Assembly (NCBI RefSeq): GCF_000972845.2
Contig: NC_040027.1
Location: 14,931,793 to 14,995,792, forward strand
Direction: 5' to 3'
DNA from: Larimichthys crocea
Lineage: Eukaryota; Chordata; Actinopteri; Sciaenidae
DNA: 64,000 bases
The notes under the pieces were generated by a model. It saw only the letters and a list, made by a program, of their open reading frames with translations, had not been told where the DNA came from and did not search any database. Numbering within the stretch: position 1 is the stretch's first letter; the number at the start of each line of letters is the position of its first letter. Positions 22,242-34,110 of this stretch are shown piece by piece. Both the position numbers and the translations under genes were made by a program.

Positions 22242-23374
22242 CTTTGAGAGTAACACATGTTTTGCTTTAGTACTTGTTTATGTTCATCCAACAGTGGGAG
22301 AGCAGAGCCATGGTTAACTATCAATTAAAGCGATCATCATAAAACAAGCACTTGTAAATAAACACTGCCAAGCTAACAGAGAGAGAGAGAGGCAACGAGA
22401 AAGACAAAAAGAACGCTGGGATATTATCATAATAACGCAGATATACCTGCATGTATCCCTGAATATATGCTTCTTACCAAAGAGGAATATCGGCGTACTT
22501 TCAGATATTAAACCTAAACTTTAAACAAAATCCAAACCTCAAAATGACACAAGACACCTAGTCTTACTTTAATATCCTTTAATAATATTCCTTTTCTCGT
22601 GTTATAACATAGCTTGTGGGGCTTCACCTCACCAGGAACCAGTGAGTTTTCTGGGTTACTGCTCTCAATAAGTACGCTTATAAAAACTTTGTGTGTTAAT
22701 GGGGCTTCAAGCCAGCATATGTTACACATGGAGAGTAATAAGTCTCTGTGTGTGTGTTAAAGAAGTTTGGAGGTGTGTGTCTCCAGAAGTGTGTGTGTGT
22801 ATATGAGTTAATGTCTCCTCTGTCTGAGTATAATGAGCTCCCCCGGGCCTCCCTCACCTTCACCCCCTCCTTTCAATGCCTCAATCGCTCCCTCCCTTCT
22901 CCTTCTTTTTTCCCTAAACTTGGCCCTATTAACCCCTCGCTTCCCCCTGCATGTTTATTTAAGTAGGGGATGGTGGAGGGTGGAAAGGTGAGTCGACAGC
23001 CTGTACACATGTTTATTTATACATAGGTAGAGCAAAGGGTTTGAGGAGGAGGAAATGGGCGGTGAGAATGAGTTGGTGCAACTTTTTTTGGGTTAAGGAC
23101 AAAAAGAGAACAGCTTACATGTCGGTTTGGTGGCTTCACACCTTGGACTAAGATTAACTCCACCACTAACACGCTAAAAACATAAAGCTGTGGCTGCAGT
23201 CTGACCTGAAACTTGAAGAGATCAGGGGTCAGTTGCTGCCCTTTACTGGTGTCTCTGTACGGGTGTGGGTGTATCCCACCTGAGGGTGCAAGTAAATGAA
23301 AACTGCTGTCAACAAACACACTTTGCAGACCAGCATACACAATGTACGCTCAAAAAGTGCACTTGCTTTCTCGT
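22241..23374. other. Non-coding DNA, no elements recognised
   Basis: Contains a short GA tract near 22379-22391 and a pyrimidine-rich stretch at 22845-22950. No credible exon. Confidence 0.4.
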
Positions 23375-23575
23375 TAAGAGTTCGATGAGAAGATTGATAC
23401 CGCTCTCGTGTTTGTACAGTAAATATGAAGCTGGAGCCAGCAGCGGGTTAGTTTAGCTTTGCATAAAGACTGCTTAACTGCTCCAAAGGTAATGAAATTC
23501 ACCTACTATCACCTCCAACCAGCTCTAAATCCATCAACTAAAGGTCTGGATTATTTACAGAATATGGTATTTTAG
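23375..23575 (+). repeat. Dispersed GCTAAGCT-type repeat, copy 3
   Basis: One of the better preserved copies: the run from GAAGATTGATACCGCTCTCG through GTAAATATGAAGCTGGAGCC and GCATAAAGACTG to a CACCTACTATCACCTCCAA block. The order matches 20746-20995 and 57655-57845. Confidence 0.65.
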
Positions 23576-23989
23576 CTTAGTTTAGCATTCAGTCTTGAAC
23601 CAGTCCAGCATATAACCCTTTAAAACATCAAACTGCTTGGTTTTTGTACAGATTAAATAAACATTTATAGCAAAGACCCACTGAATGAGGGCCGGTAGGG
23701 CTGGGTCTCTAAAATGAGGGCGAACCTCGCAAACAAACAAACAATACAATGGTGGTTTAGGAAGTTTAGTCTGCTTTAGAAGATCATCATATACTCTGTG
23801 GGATCTATCTCTAGGGACATCTATTTTGTCCTGCAGGATTACAGACACAAATAAATTCAACTTTGTGGGAGAAAGTGCAGGTTGCTTACTTACACAATGT
23901 CTGTTAATGCTCGCCAGCTTGCAAGCGTTGACATGTCCACCTCAACGAATGCAAAGTGGCGGGTGAGATGTTGCACAATTTGTTTGCTT

Positions 23990-24090
23990 TGACTGTGTCT
24001 CCTCCTTTTAAAGGTGCTGGTAGGCAAATTTTGCCTGCATAGGTGTCTCCCTCAGTCTTTATGCTAAGCCAAGCATGAGACAGACATGAA
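23990..24090 (-). repeat. Dispersed GCTAAGCT-type repeat, copy 4 (fragment)
   Basis: Short fragment in the opposite orientation: AAAGGTGCTGGTAGGCA, then CAGTCTTTATGCTAAGCC. Confidence 0.55.
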
Positions 24091-24764
24091 GTGAATCTTC
24101 TAATCTGACTCTTCACAAGAAAGCAAATGAATGTATTTAGAAAAAGGCCGAACATATAATCTCAGAATCTTGTGAACAAAATCTACATTTCACAGAGGCG
24201 GCACAAGGACAAAAACATTTTGAACAGCGGCTTCTTGTTTGCAGCTTGCAGGGTGAGAGTCTGAGCTTATCTGTTACAATGGATAACAAGCTGAAAGTCA
24301 AATATTTGCAGTTTGTTCTAGGATTATGAACAAACCTGTCTGGTTTGGTGGCACTGGGCACATGAATGGTACAAAAATGTGACTTGTTTGAGTAACCCTG
24401 CAATATTTATACCTCTCTCAAAGCTGGTCATATTAATTCTTGTAGCGGTGTATTTGTACAAGTGTGTTGGGACAGTAGTGATGTGGTCAGAAGCAGGGAT
24501 AAAGTGATTATATCCAAAGCTCAGTCCAAGACATTCTTTGGCTCTCTGTATTTACTCCTGATTTGTGTACTTAACTGAAATAGACTATCACAAATCCTGC
24601 TAAATGTCACAGATATCCCGTAGGGTTAGACAAAGAAAAAAAAAAAACGAAATATGATTTGCAATATGATTCCTGTGACAGAGACAGCGGTTGTACATAG
24701 TGTGGGATACGTTGCATCTGCAACTGGCCGTCTGACAGCTTTATTTGTGGGGATTTTTTTTTTT
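24091..24764. other. Non-coding DNA, nothing recognised
   Basis: No exon, RNA gene or repeat boundary could be supported here. Confidence 0.4.
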
Positions 24765-25085
24765 TAACAGCTTTAGTTGGACCCAGTTCGAGGTAGAGTG
24801 TAGGGAGGAGGCGTGGGGTGGATCAGGCCTTAGAATAGGAGTGTGACCTCAGCAGGGATTTCCCCGCTCTCTCTGTCTGCCCTGTTATCACCTGCACCCA
24901 ATACTTTATCCCTCCTCCCTGCTGCTAGTTAGTGGGTGCCATTTAGGCCTCTTATGGGGAGATTAGTACCATGCTTCCATCTCAGTGCACCTGATCTCGG
25001 TCCAGCTGTCCCGCGATGATGGCGTCACAGCCGTGTTGTCGAGGGATTTGACGCAAAAACTGGTGCAAACAGGGCCGGAAAAATC
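24765..25085. other. Complex, apparently single-copy sequence
   Basis: Balanced base composition, no simple repeats, no coding frame, and no second copy noticed in the window. In a 48-kb gene-free stretch, such a block is a reasonable candidate for a conserved non-coding element, but conservation cannot be judged from one sequence. Confidence 0.2.
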
Positions 25086-26038
25086 TCTAAGCGTCTCTAT
25101 AGAACAGTGCTGCCAATGGATTAGTGTTCAAAAGGGCAAGCTATTTTGGAAAGTGACAACCTGATCGCGCTGATACTGAGAGAGAGGGAAAGAGAAAGAA
25201 AGGGAAAGAGAAAGTCACGTTGAGTTATTAAAATGCATGTTATGGACAGATAGGGACACTGTGGGACAGACAGGCAGACGGAGACAGCAGAGCTAAAGAC
25301 AGGGCGACGCCAGTAGGAAATAGAACAAGGTGGATGGAGGTGAAAGGCAGACAGAAAAATCTCAGGTCTTTTCAAGTGTTGCCCAGCGTTGGTTGAGTCT
25401 CAGAGCTCCTGCCAGGGTGCAGTTCTCAGTGCCACTCCAGCACAGTGAGTCTTTGTAACTCTGGTTCTCAGAGGAGCTCAGGGCTGCTCCAGCTGGCCCG
25501 TACCCAGCCAGGTTTTCTCATGTCAGGGTGCTGACAATCAGGCACGGTGGGGTATAGTGGATGTGGGGGATTTCTTTTTTATTTTTTTTCCTTTAACTTT
25601 CCAAAATAGCAACTAAAATGTACTTGATACCCTTTAGAGAACACACTGGGCAAAAGTTACAGATCACTGCTCCAGCATTTTAACAGCAAACAGAGTCCTT
25701 TCTAAATAGAGGTCTTTGTTTTATTGCATTCACTGTGGTTACTACTCTGCTGGGAGCTCTAAATACAGCAGAAACAATACTTATACTGTACTACATTGAA
25801 TAGTGTTATATACCAATACTATCACACCACGCTGAAAGGCTCATGTTTGGCAGCTCCAAGTGCTTAACATTTTAACATGGATGGAAACTAACAATCTAAT
25901 CAGCACTTCCCTCATTACTGTGATTGAATAGCTTGTTTTATGCACTTGCACTTTTTGACATCTGTTATTTTACTTAAGAGGAACTATTGCATGCCAAACT
26001 GCCGTGTTTCAGTCAAGAGGGTAATCTTTTTAAAGACA
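25086..26038. other. Non-coding DNA, nothing recognised
   Basis: Purine-rich tracts around 25180-25210; otherwise unremarkable, with no credible exon. Confidence 0.4.
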
Positions 26039-26550
26039 TTAAAGCAACACTGCATCGAAATTAGTATTCGTGTGATTTAGCGGCATAAATATGGACAGTT
26101 GTACTGTACGTGTATTTGTTCTGATTACATTACTTATGATCAAAACAAGCGAGTCGACAGCTTTGCTAACAGCCAAACATCGAGCAAGTGCAACAACACA
26201 AGACATAGCAGCCAGCTCAGTCCGACAGCAAGAAGCCCAGCTCGGCATCTGTCTTTCAGCCTCTTCCTGGGACACTCTCCCATTTTCTCTTCTCAGCTTT
26301 AGTCTTTTCGGCTGTAGCATATAACAGGTAGAAAAGTTACATATTGTTTTTTTTTTAAGATTATTTTTTCGGCCTTTTATGATAGTACAGCTGAAGATAG
26401 ACAGGAGGAATGACACGCAGTAAATGGCCGTCCAATGCGGGATTTAAACCATGGCCAACTGCAGCGAGGACTATAGCCTCCACACACGGGGCGGCCGCTT
26501 AACCCACTACACTACCGACCGCCTTGAAAAGTTACATATTGTTGCTTTAA
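26039..26550. mobile_element. MITE of family F with TTAA ends, interrupted by a SINE
   Basis: The left end is TTAAAGCAACACTG and the right end is its inverted counterpart (GTTGCTTTAA at 26541-26550), giving an 11-base perfect inverted repeat TTAAAGCAACA. The first 50 bases match, in inverse orientation, the right end of the repeat that finishes at 45640. The outermost TTAA could be a duplicated target site. Without the nested SINE and one copy of its target duplication the element would be about 317 bp. Confidence 0.6.
26349..26525 (-). mobile_element. tRNA-derived SINE, copy 1 (minus strand), with target-site duplication
   Basis: Flanked by an 18-base direct repeat, GAAAAGTTACATATTGTT, at 26331-26348 and 26526-26543. 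On the minus strand the body begins with a GC-rich tRNA-like head (GGCGGTCGGTAG...GCGGCCGCCCCGTG), carries a degenerate box B (GGTTTAAATCCCGC), and ends with an A-rich tail. The same body is found at 28970. It sits inside the MITE at 26039-26550. Confidence 0.8.
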
Positions 26551-28959
26551 CGATGGATCTTACTACTTGTGAAATGGAGCGATGAACTCACAGAGAATTA
26601 ACACCTAATTCTGTTGTTCCCCCTTTTAGCGTCTTTCAGCTCAGTGTGTTTCGGAGCTACCTCTACCAGGACCAAACAGCAGACGGGCAGAGTCAGCAGC
26701 TAACTGGTGAACGTAAAATAGATAATGTAGTAGCCCTGGTAATGTTGCCCTTTGTTGATGAAGCAGAGCTAAAAGCAGAGTGAATATCGGACTGAAGAAT
26801 GTTAATGTGGCTCTGTAGTTACTGCATGTGTAAAATAAGCAACTTTTATCAACTTGTCATCAAAATGCGATGCTGTATCAGTGTTTGGTGTCTGCTCCAG
26901 TACTGTATGGTGTATGGACCGTCTGCATTTGTTACATTTCCCGCTAATTCTTCTTTAATTTGTCACCGGTAGTTCGTCTCCGACTTAGAGGAAAGCAGAG
27001 TTGTCTGAAGAGTCTGAGATGACCCCAGCGCCCCCATCAACAGGAACATTCATCATTTAGTAATATACAGCCTCTGTCTGTTTTGTCAGAAGTGAGAGGT
27101 GGATATAAATCACTGCTTAAAAGCAGAGAGGCAACAGGAGGCTTAACTACAACCTTGCAGTTCCTCCGTCCACTCCTTCTGCACAGATGCACAGATAAGA
27201 GCAGACAATACACGTCTTTGAATGCAGACAGGGAGGAAAGGATTTGAGTGATGGGCATGCTTACAGGCACATACACACACACACACGCGCGCACGCACGT
27301 ATTAGCGAGCTTGTCGAGAGGTTTGTGACAGGCACATCTCTATGAGTGTGTTATCATCTCTCTTTATGAGTCTCTGACAGGAAGTAAGGCCCTAAATTAC
27401 ACGTCTCCGTGTCCCCAGTCCCTGTCTGCCGAGCAAAATAGTTGCTTCTCAACTGTCCCTCTGCCAAACAAAGCCTTTAAAGTTTTATGGTCAAAGGAAC
27501 AAGTTATTGCAGGTACACATGCACGCACACATGCAGGGAAGTTTGTCCTCGGCGATGAGATGTTTGTGATGGAGGAGTGTGTATAAAACAAGCAGACAGC
27601 TGAAAGGGCACTTTGCCACTTGGCACACTGCCATTTTCCATTTACCGTCCCCTCCTTTCTCCTCCATTTCACCCTGTGTGCATCAACCCCAGAGTTACTT
27701 CCACCTTGATTTTCTCTTTCTTTGGTATGCACACTTTTTTTTTTTAGGTTTCACAACATATCAATCCATCATACAGAGAGTGTTTTTCAGCCTAGTGGTA
27801 CCCTCATGTTAGTGTGTGGCCAGATTTCTTCAGGACTAAGAAAAGCGTCTCTGTTTTTTGTTGATCAGATTGGCATCGGAGTAGAAATGAGGACAGATGT
27901 GGAGGGGGGAACGAGCAGTGGGAAAGATTATCAGGACAGCTGCAGGCGGAGCAGCTACTCTTACAATAGTTTGGCAGGAGTTCAGATTTCAGCTTTGTAC
28001 CACCCTTCTCTTCAGCTCCTCTGCTTCCTCCCAGTTGTGCCTTTCTCTTGCCTGCCTACATCTGCGTGAATGCTGTCCAATCGAGTATTTTTAACCATCT
28101 TTTCTCCTCCGGTTGAATGCGTGCCTTTCTTTCTCCATCTCTCCCTCCTACATATCCCCTCTTTGCCATTTGCCAAAACCACAACACACACTTTACGCAG
28201 GCCTGCAGTCAGTTTCTGAAGGTCAGGTTTGATGTGACAGCATGGAGGGAGAAGAAGGGGGAGGGTGGGAAGAGCGGGGGGGGGAGAGAACTGTTTAAGC
28301 TGGCCACAGTCCACGAGTCCTCCACAACACAACGTCATGATGAAAGAGAGAGAGAGAGAGTTGGAGTGAGGCAGTGTGGTGAGTTGAGACTCTATTATCG
28401 TGATGTAAACATGAACACAGGCCCCACAGATGTGGTTACCTGGCACAGAGATAAACGATCACTTTTCTCAATCACCTCCGCGGCCAACATGTGCGTCAGT
28501 GTATGTTTCACTTTAAACTCCAACACGCGTCTCGAACCAGCCGATTGGCGGATGTAGCTTTGACGATCGTTTCTGACAAGAGACCTCAAGATCAGATCAA
28601 AGACTCTCTCTGGGTTCTGATTTTATCTGAGATGTTGATCTCTCTGCATTCAGAAAGTTTATGTTCTTTCGAGCTTCACATGTGATTTTTCTGAAGCCTG
28701 AAACATGGTTTCTCGTGCAGCTCAGTTAAACAATACAGTGTGTTCAGGACGTGGCATGATACGACTGCAAGTCTAGCCCAAATTTAAACAGAACTTCAAT
28801 AAAACTGTCAAAAGAAACTACAAACTAATGCTTTTTAACATCCTCTACTACTGTTAATACTGTCATGTTAATATTAGGAGTTGGGTGCACCAAGACAAAT
28901 CGTTGGTGGTGCTAATTCTCCAGTCAGGTGCCATTAAACTATTGCACAACAAATAAAAA
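26551..28959. other. Non-coding DNA with short simple repeats
   Basis: CA/CG-rich tract at 27273-27298 and GA tract at 28343-28359. Several short frames exist, none with a recognisable product. Part of 26600-26900 may be another dispersed repeat, but I could not define ends. Confidence 0.4.
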
Positions 28960-28969
28960 GTGCCAGTTA

Positions 28970-29283
28970 GGGGCGGTCGGTAGCTGGTGGGTTAAGCGGC
29001 CGCCCCGTGTGTGGAGGCTATAGTCCTCGCTGCAGATGGCCCCAGTTCAAATCCTGCATCGGACGGCTAGTTTACTGCGTGTCACTCCCTCTGCCTCCTG
29101 TCTATCTTCAACTGTACTATCATAAAAGGACAAAAAAATAATCTTAAAAAAAACAATACAGAACTTTTTTACCTGTTATATGCTACAGCCGAAAAGACTA
29201 AAGCTGAGAACCTGTCTATCCTCAGCTGTACTATCAATAAAGACATAAAAAGGCCCCAAAAAAAATCTTTAAAAAAAAAAAAG
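28970..29283 (+). mobile_element. tRNA-derived SINE, copy 2, with extra 3' material and a second tail
   Basis: Flanked by GTGCCAGTTA at 28960-28969 and 29284-29293. The head matches copy 1; box B is intact (GTTCAAATCC at 29045-29054). After the first tail and A-run, a block of about 55 bases (about 29149-29210) matches the DNA that follows the SINE copy at 26349 on the minus strand. After that, a second version of the SINE tail (CTGTACTATCAATAAAGAC...) and a final A-run close the element. Confidence 0.75.
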
Positions 29284-29293
29284 GTGCCAGTTA

Positions 29294-29968
29294 AACCTCA
29301 AAAAATTACATGGAAAATGTGAAATTATGGCATTTATGTTTCTTTCAGCCATTAATTAAAGGAAGGTTACAGTCTCCTCATTGGTCCATATAGGTCAGAT
29401 GTCACGTCACGACATCAAGTGCTCATTTTATTTCATTTTTCACCTCAGCCAAGTGTCAAAACTTTTTTTTTGTGATATTTTGTTTTCTGCTTTTGTAGAT
29501 CTGGTGTTTCCACTCAGGTTATCGAAAACGCACATAAGGACGCATTTAATGGAAATGCGCAAACGCTCGAAATTGCTTGCGACGGTGGAAAAACTAGAAG
29601 TGAAGAGGCGTACAGCGAAAGATTTCTGTTTATCTTGGCGATCTATAAATAAACTTCATACATGAAGAGAGATGAGATGAAAAAAAGAGACTGCAGGGAA
29701 ATAACCCGAAAGTTTAATCAGAAGGCTGAGCTGAACACACAGACACAAACACTGCAGTCAAACTGGTTAACACTGGCAGATATCAGATTAAATCGTTTCC
29801 TGTACATTATTTTTTATCGTTCAACTGGAAACAGGAAAAAAAATAAATAATTTAAACTGCAAGTGCAAAAAGATCTCAGCCTGTCCACTCCATGCCTCGC
29901 CATATGTGTGTGGAGCATCTGTCTGTCCACAAAAGAGTCTCACAAAGGACGAGAAACCTCCATTTAAC

Positions 29969-30005
<37 letters not shown>

Positions 30006-30532
30006 TCGCCAATTCCCCTCAGTGGAAACATGATCCCCTTCATATTTCCAGTTCAAACGCTGAGAGAAATGCCTGAGAAATGCAATTTGGTGGAGAGGCT
30101 TGGCAGGTCAAACAACAACGGCAGCAAAACCTAATGAACTTTGTGGGAAAGGATGAAAAGAAATTAGCTGCATGGCAGATATAATGTATGTGTGTGAGTA
30201 TGAATGAAAGCAGGTTCCCATAGTGTGCTTCTATTTAAGGAAGAAGAAAAAAAGTATGCACGGTGATCCTGAAGTATTGAAAATGTGTATGTGTGCACGC
30301 AAGCACGTGCTTATCTTAAAAAACGCTTATCATTTATTATAATGGCTAAGTAATGTGATGGAGAACCACCGAGCACCGAAACATTGTTTGTTTGTGAAAC
30401 TGTGATTTGTTCCCACTCTGCGCACGTCTTTAGTAGCGAAACACTACCAGGGTGTGGAGCAGACATGGCTGAAATCAACAGTGTTTGTTTTCATTTCAAA
30501 TGGACACGTTTTCCCGTGAACCTTTAACAGTC

Positions 30533-30533
<1 letters not shown>
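29294..30533. other. Non-coding DNA with a CA tract
   Basis: CA repeat at about 29970-29994. No coding region supported. Confidence 0.4.

Positions 30534-30591
<58 letters not shown>
30534..30591. repeat. Poly(A) tract of about 58 bases
   Basis: An uninterrupted A homopolymer. The sequence before it shows no processed-gene or SINE body that I recognise. Homopolymer length in assemblies is often inexact. Confidence 0.9.
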
Positions 30592-30592
<1 letters not shown>

Positions 30593-33169
30593 CCCTGGAG
30601 GGATGGATGATGGATAGAGCAGGAGACAAAGAAAGGTATCAAAGAAAAGACAAAAGAGGAAGGAGAGTGGAGCAGCCCCAACCGTACGTCCCAAACTAAT
30701 CTCTTTTCAAGGCGCAGGATCTCTCGGTGCCTTTTAATATTCCAAATGTAGAATAAAGTTCAGGACATTATTCATGTTTATCCCTCTCCATCAGCTGAAT
30801 GGCCGTGCACTGGCAGGTAGGCAGGCACTCTCTCATTGGAGCGGTTCGAGCTTGCCAAGCTATAAAAGCAGCTATAAAAATCACCTCCAGAACCAGCTCA
30901 GATGCCGGCCATATGGCTGCGAGTTTAACAAGGACAAACTGCACCTCCTCACAGCTGCCTGCTCTGTCGGCTTCAATTCTTCCCTGTTTTCTGCCTTTTT
31001 CTTCTTTAATTCCCTCCCCATGTCTCCCTGCTCTTTGCCCCGTCTCCTGACTAGTCCTTAGTATCTTTAATCTTCATCTTTTTCTTACTCGTTTAATTGC
31101 CATTGTCTGCAGCAGAGCTCCAAGTTAAGAACTGACAGCTATGCAGTCAAGACTTCTCTACCTTCCTGCGAGTTCAGACTTTTTCCTTGAAAACATGTTT
31201 GTAAGTCTTGAAACCATCAAGTGCTCCCTTTTCTTTAACGTATTAGTCGTTTGTCATCGGTGAGGATTCAAGACTACAAGCGTGCTTGTGTCGTCCTTCT
31301 GCTCGGGCCCCTTTTCTTTTCAGTCAAGCCTCAGGTCTGCCGCCCTGTCATTAGCTCTGAGCTTTAATTAACGGACACACCTGTCACCACGCTGCACACG
31401 GACGCAGCAGGTCATACCGGGGACGCTGGGGAATTCCCGCTGAAAACTGCACTGCACATCAAATTACGGAGCCCACATGTAGTCGTTGATCTGCAACCAA
31501 AGAAAGCAGCGCTTGTCGAGGAAGCGTTCTCCCACAGGTGTTTTGCGGTTGAGGCAGGACTCATCTCTCACCCAGCGTGCTTTGTGTATGTTCGCACATG
31601 AAGTGCAGAGACCTAGATGAGTGGTTGGATGAGGGGGAGCAATGCTAATGGGGACATCTGTGAGATTGGGTGTGCGGAAAGAGAGGAGCAGCAGGGTTTT
31701 GTTGGTTGTCTGCCATGCTAACAAGCAGAGTTAAAAGCCCAGAGTGACAGCCCTATTAGAGACTAATGGAAGCTGAGACAGCTGAGACCCCGCACACACA
31801 CACACAGTAAAAGACCACCACGCCCAACAGCAACCAAGCGACTCCCCCCAGAGCTCCACAACGCCTGACTTTACCTTCATCCCTCCTGTCCTCCCTCCCT
31901 GTAGTTAAAGATCTTTATGGGTGAGGGAGTGGCACAGGGATGGGGGCGATTGGATGGGCTCTCATGCTATCAGCCATCCCTGGAGGTAACAACAGGTCAA
32001 GGACTCTCATTTTTCATCTCAGCCAATTACCCTCCCATTCCAACTCGTCTTTCCCCCGTCTCTCTCCAGCTCGCCCTCTTACTCCGCTGTCCTCAAATCG
32101 CATCCATTCAGCACGCTCGCACATACATGTCACTGATCGCACACGTGTGCACGCACAGTCCCACACTGTCCTTCAAACGAGACGCTGGAATAAGATGACA
32201 AACTGCGACTGTTCAAGAAGAAAAGAGCCGAGCATGATTGGGGGGAGAAAAAAAATAAAAAATTCCTCACCAATTAACATTCCTCTTCCTACAAATATCA
32301 ATAACAGACATCATTCATGTGTGTCCACACATGTATTCCATCCCATGAGGATGTCTGAATGTCTGAGACTATGGTCTGGTTGTGTGTTTGGGTGACCCAA
32401 GGGTACAGTCCACATCGAGTCCCATGAGGAAAAGGCTTGGGCAAGGCCTGACCTTCCAGCTCTCTGTGGTATGCTAAATATGTAGCAGGAAACAAGCTGA
32501 ACATCTATCTGTCTACATAAAAAGGGGGACTGTTTGCCTGCAGGCGAGGATATGAAGGGACGCTGCAGAGGAGAGAGAGCTGAAGCGCTGTTGTAGCTGG
32601 CAAATGTATGTGTGTGTGCTGGGAGTCAGTGTGTGTGTGTGTGGTGTGGGGGGGTACAAGGCGTGGGTGATGTTGGCGATTACTTCTAAGAGGGACCACA
32701 ATTAACCTTAGCTTCTCTGTGACCCTCTCATTCCCATACTTAACCCCTCCCAGAGGTTAGAGGGCAACAGGCTCTAAGTGGCCTGTGGGTCTCTAACAGG
32801 GCAATTCGCAAATGAATCTGTGACAGTGAGAAGAAAACAGAAGCCTACAGAGGAGAATGAACAGAGCGGCATCGGTGAGGATTCGGCTCTCGTTACTACT
32901 GTTCATAAATGTCCCAGTCATTGCTGCTATCTTTTTAAACATTGCACCAAGTGCCATTTAATATACTGTTATACTGTACGTTTTGCGGTCAGGTGGACTT
33001 GATGAGTGGAAGGTGATGAATTCCCATGAGGCAACGATTTCAATCCGTTTACAAGCAGAGGTTACCTAAACACACATTTTTCAAAATTTATTAGAGTTTT
33101 ATACATTTGTACAGGTTAACCTTTTCAACCCAAGTGGCGAACTCCGAGGCTGTGAACCTGGAAGTGCCA
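30592..33169. other. Non-coding DNA, nothing firmly recognised
   Basis: Includes complex sequence at 31200-31440 with a homeodomain-type TTTAATTAA core. A minus-strand open frame of 86 codons ends at 31464, but it has no family resemblance. GT tracts lie at 32628-32643. Confidence 0.35.
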
Positions 33170-33585
33170 AAAACTGCAGTTCCTCAAACGTCCACTTGAG
33201 GCTGGATACAGAACGAGTCAGTCTCCATAAGTCCCCATGTTAAAATGTCCAACTTCACAGCAGAAATAAACATGTTTACAGCCTGTTACAAAAAACAGTT
33301 TTGGTCTCTATAGCTAATTTCCCCGTTGACGACAACTGTACTGAGTCTGGCTTTCTATTTAACTCACCTGTTGAAATTATATTAACGCTTAAAGTTATGC
33401 ATAATTAACAAGGTAGCCACTTTGATTGACAGGTAGGTGTCATTATTGGTGGCTTGTTTTGAGCACCCAGGTGTCATTCAGCCTGTCTCAGGTCCAGCAA
33501 TGATCCATGTCAAGACCTGACCTTCACAACATCTCTTCAGAAACATGTGGGTGACGTCACAGATACAGTATGATGTCTATGTTTC
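33170..33585 (+). repeat. Dispersed repeat D, copy 2
   Basis: Aligns along its length with 21050-21500, including GAACGAGTCAGTCTCCAT, TCTATAGCTAATTTCCCCGT, GCATAATTAACA and the terminal GTGGGTGACGTCAC region. Confidence 0.65.
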
Positions 33586-33754
33586 AACCAGACAGGATCA
33601 AGATTACAAAAGTTACAGAAGAGTGTTTGCTTCGATCGACAATGTGAACATGTTAATGTATGTGTAATATTTACAGTGTTTATTATCTTACTTCATACTG
33701 CATGCCAACGTTACAACAACAACAACATTATGTCATTAGTTTGGCAGGTATTTG

Positions 33755-34110
33755 GTCATAAACCAAAGTATCGGACCTGATGATCAAAATGTTGACCTGA
33801 TGATGGCGCTACAGATAAAAAGTCAGACCATCACCAAGGTTATCACAATTGATCCCCAGGGGAGGACAAATGTTTGTACCAAATGCCATCCAAAACACGT
33901 TGAGACATTCTCCTCAAAACTCCAAATGTGAACTTCACGGTGGCGCTAGAGATGAAAGTTCAGGGGATCACCAAAGTCATTAGGATTCATCCTCGGGATG
34001 GATCGTGGATATCTGAACAAACTTTCATGGCCATCCATCAAACAGTTGTTGAGATATTTTCGTCTGGATCAAAGTGGTGGACCGGCTGAGTGACAGTCTG
34101 ACGTTGCCAA
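33755..34110 (+). repeat. Dispersed repeat E, copy 1
   Basis: Contains GGGGATCACCAAAGTCATTA followed by GGATTCATCCTC, matched in reverse complement at about 46840-46985. The repeat also carries an internal near-duplication (GGTGGCGCTAGAGAT near 33940 and GATGGCGCTACAGAT near 33800). Confidence 0.55.

Noticed and set aside
21743..22324. 193-codon minus-strand frame rich in Cys-Val and His-Thr runs
   Set aside because: Translation of CA/GT microsatellites.
31464..31724. 86-codon minus-strand frame ending INDYMWAP
   Set aside because: It reads like protein in places, but no family was recognised and no convincing upstream acceptor was found.
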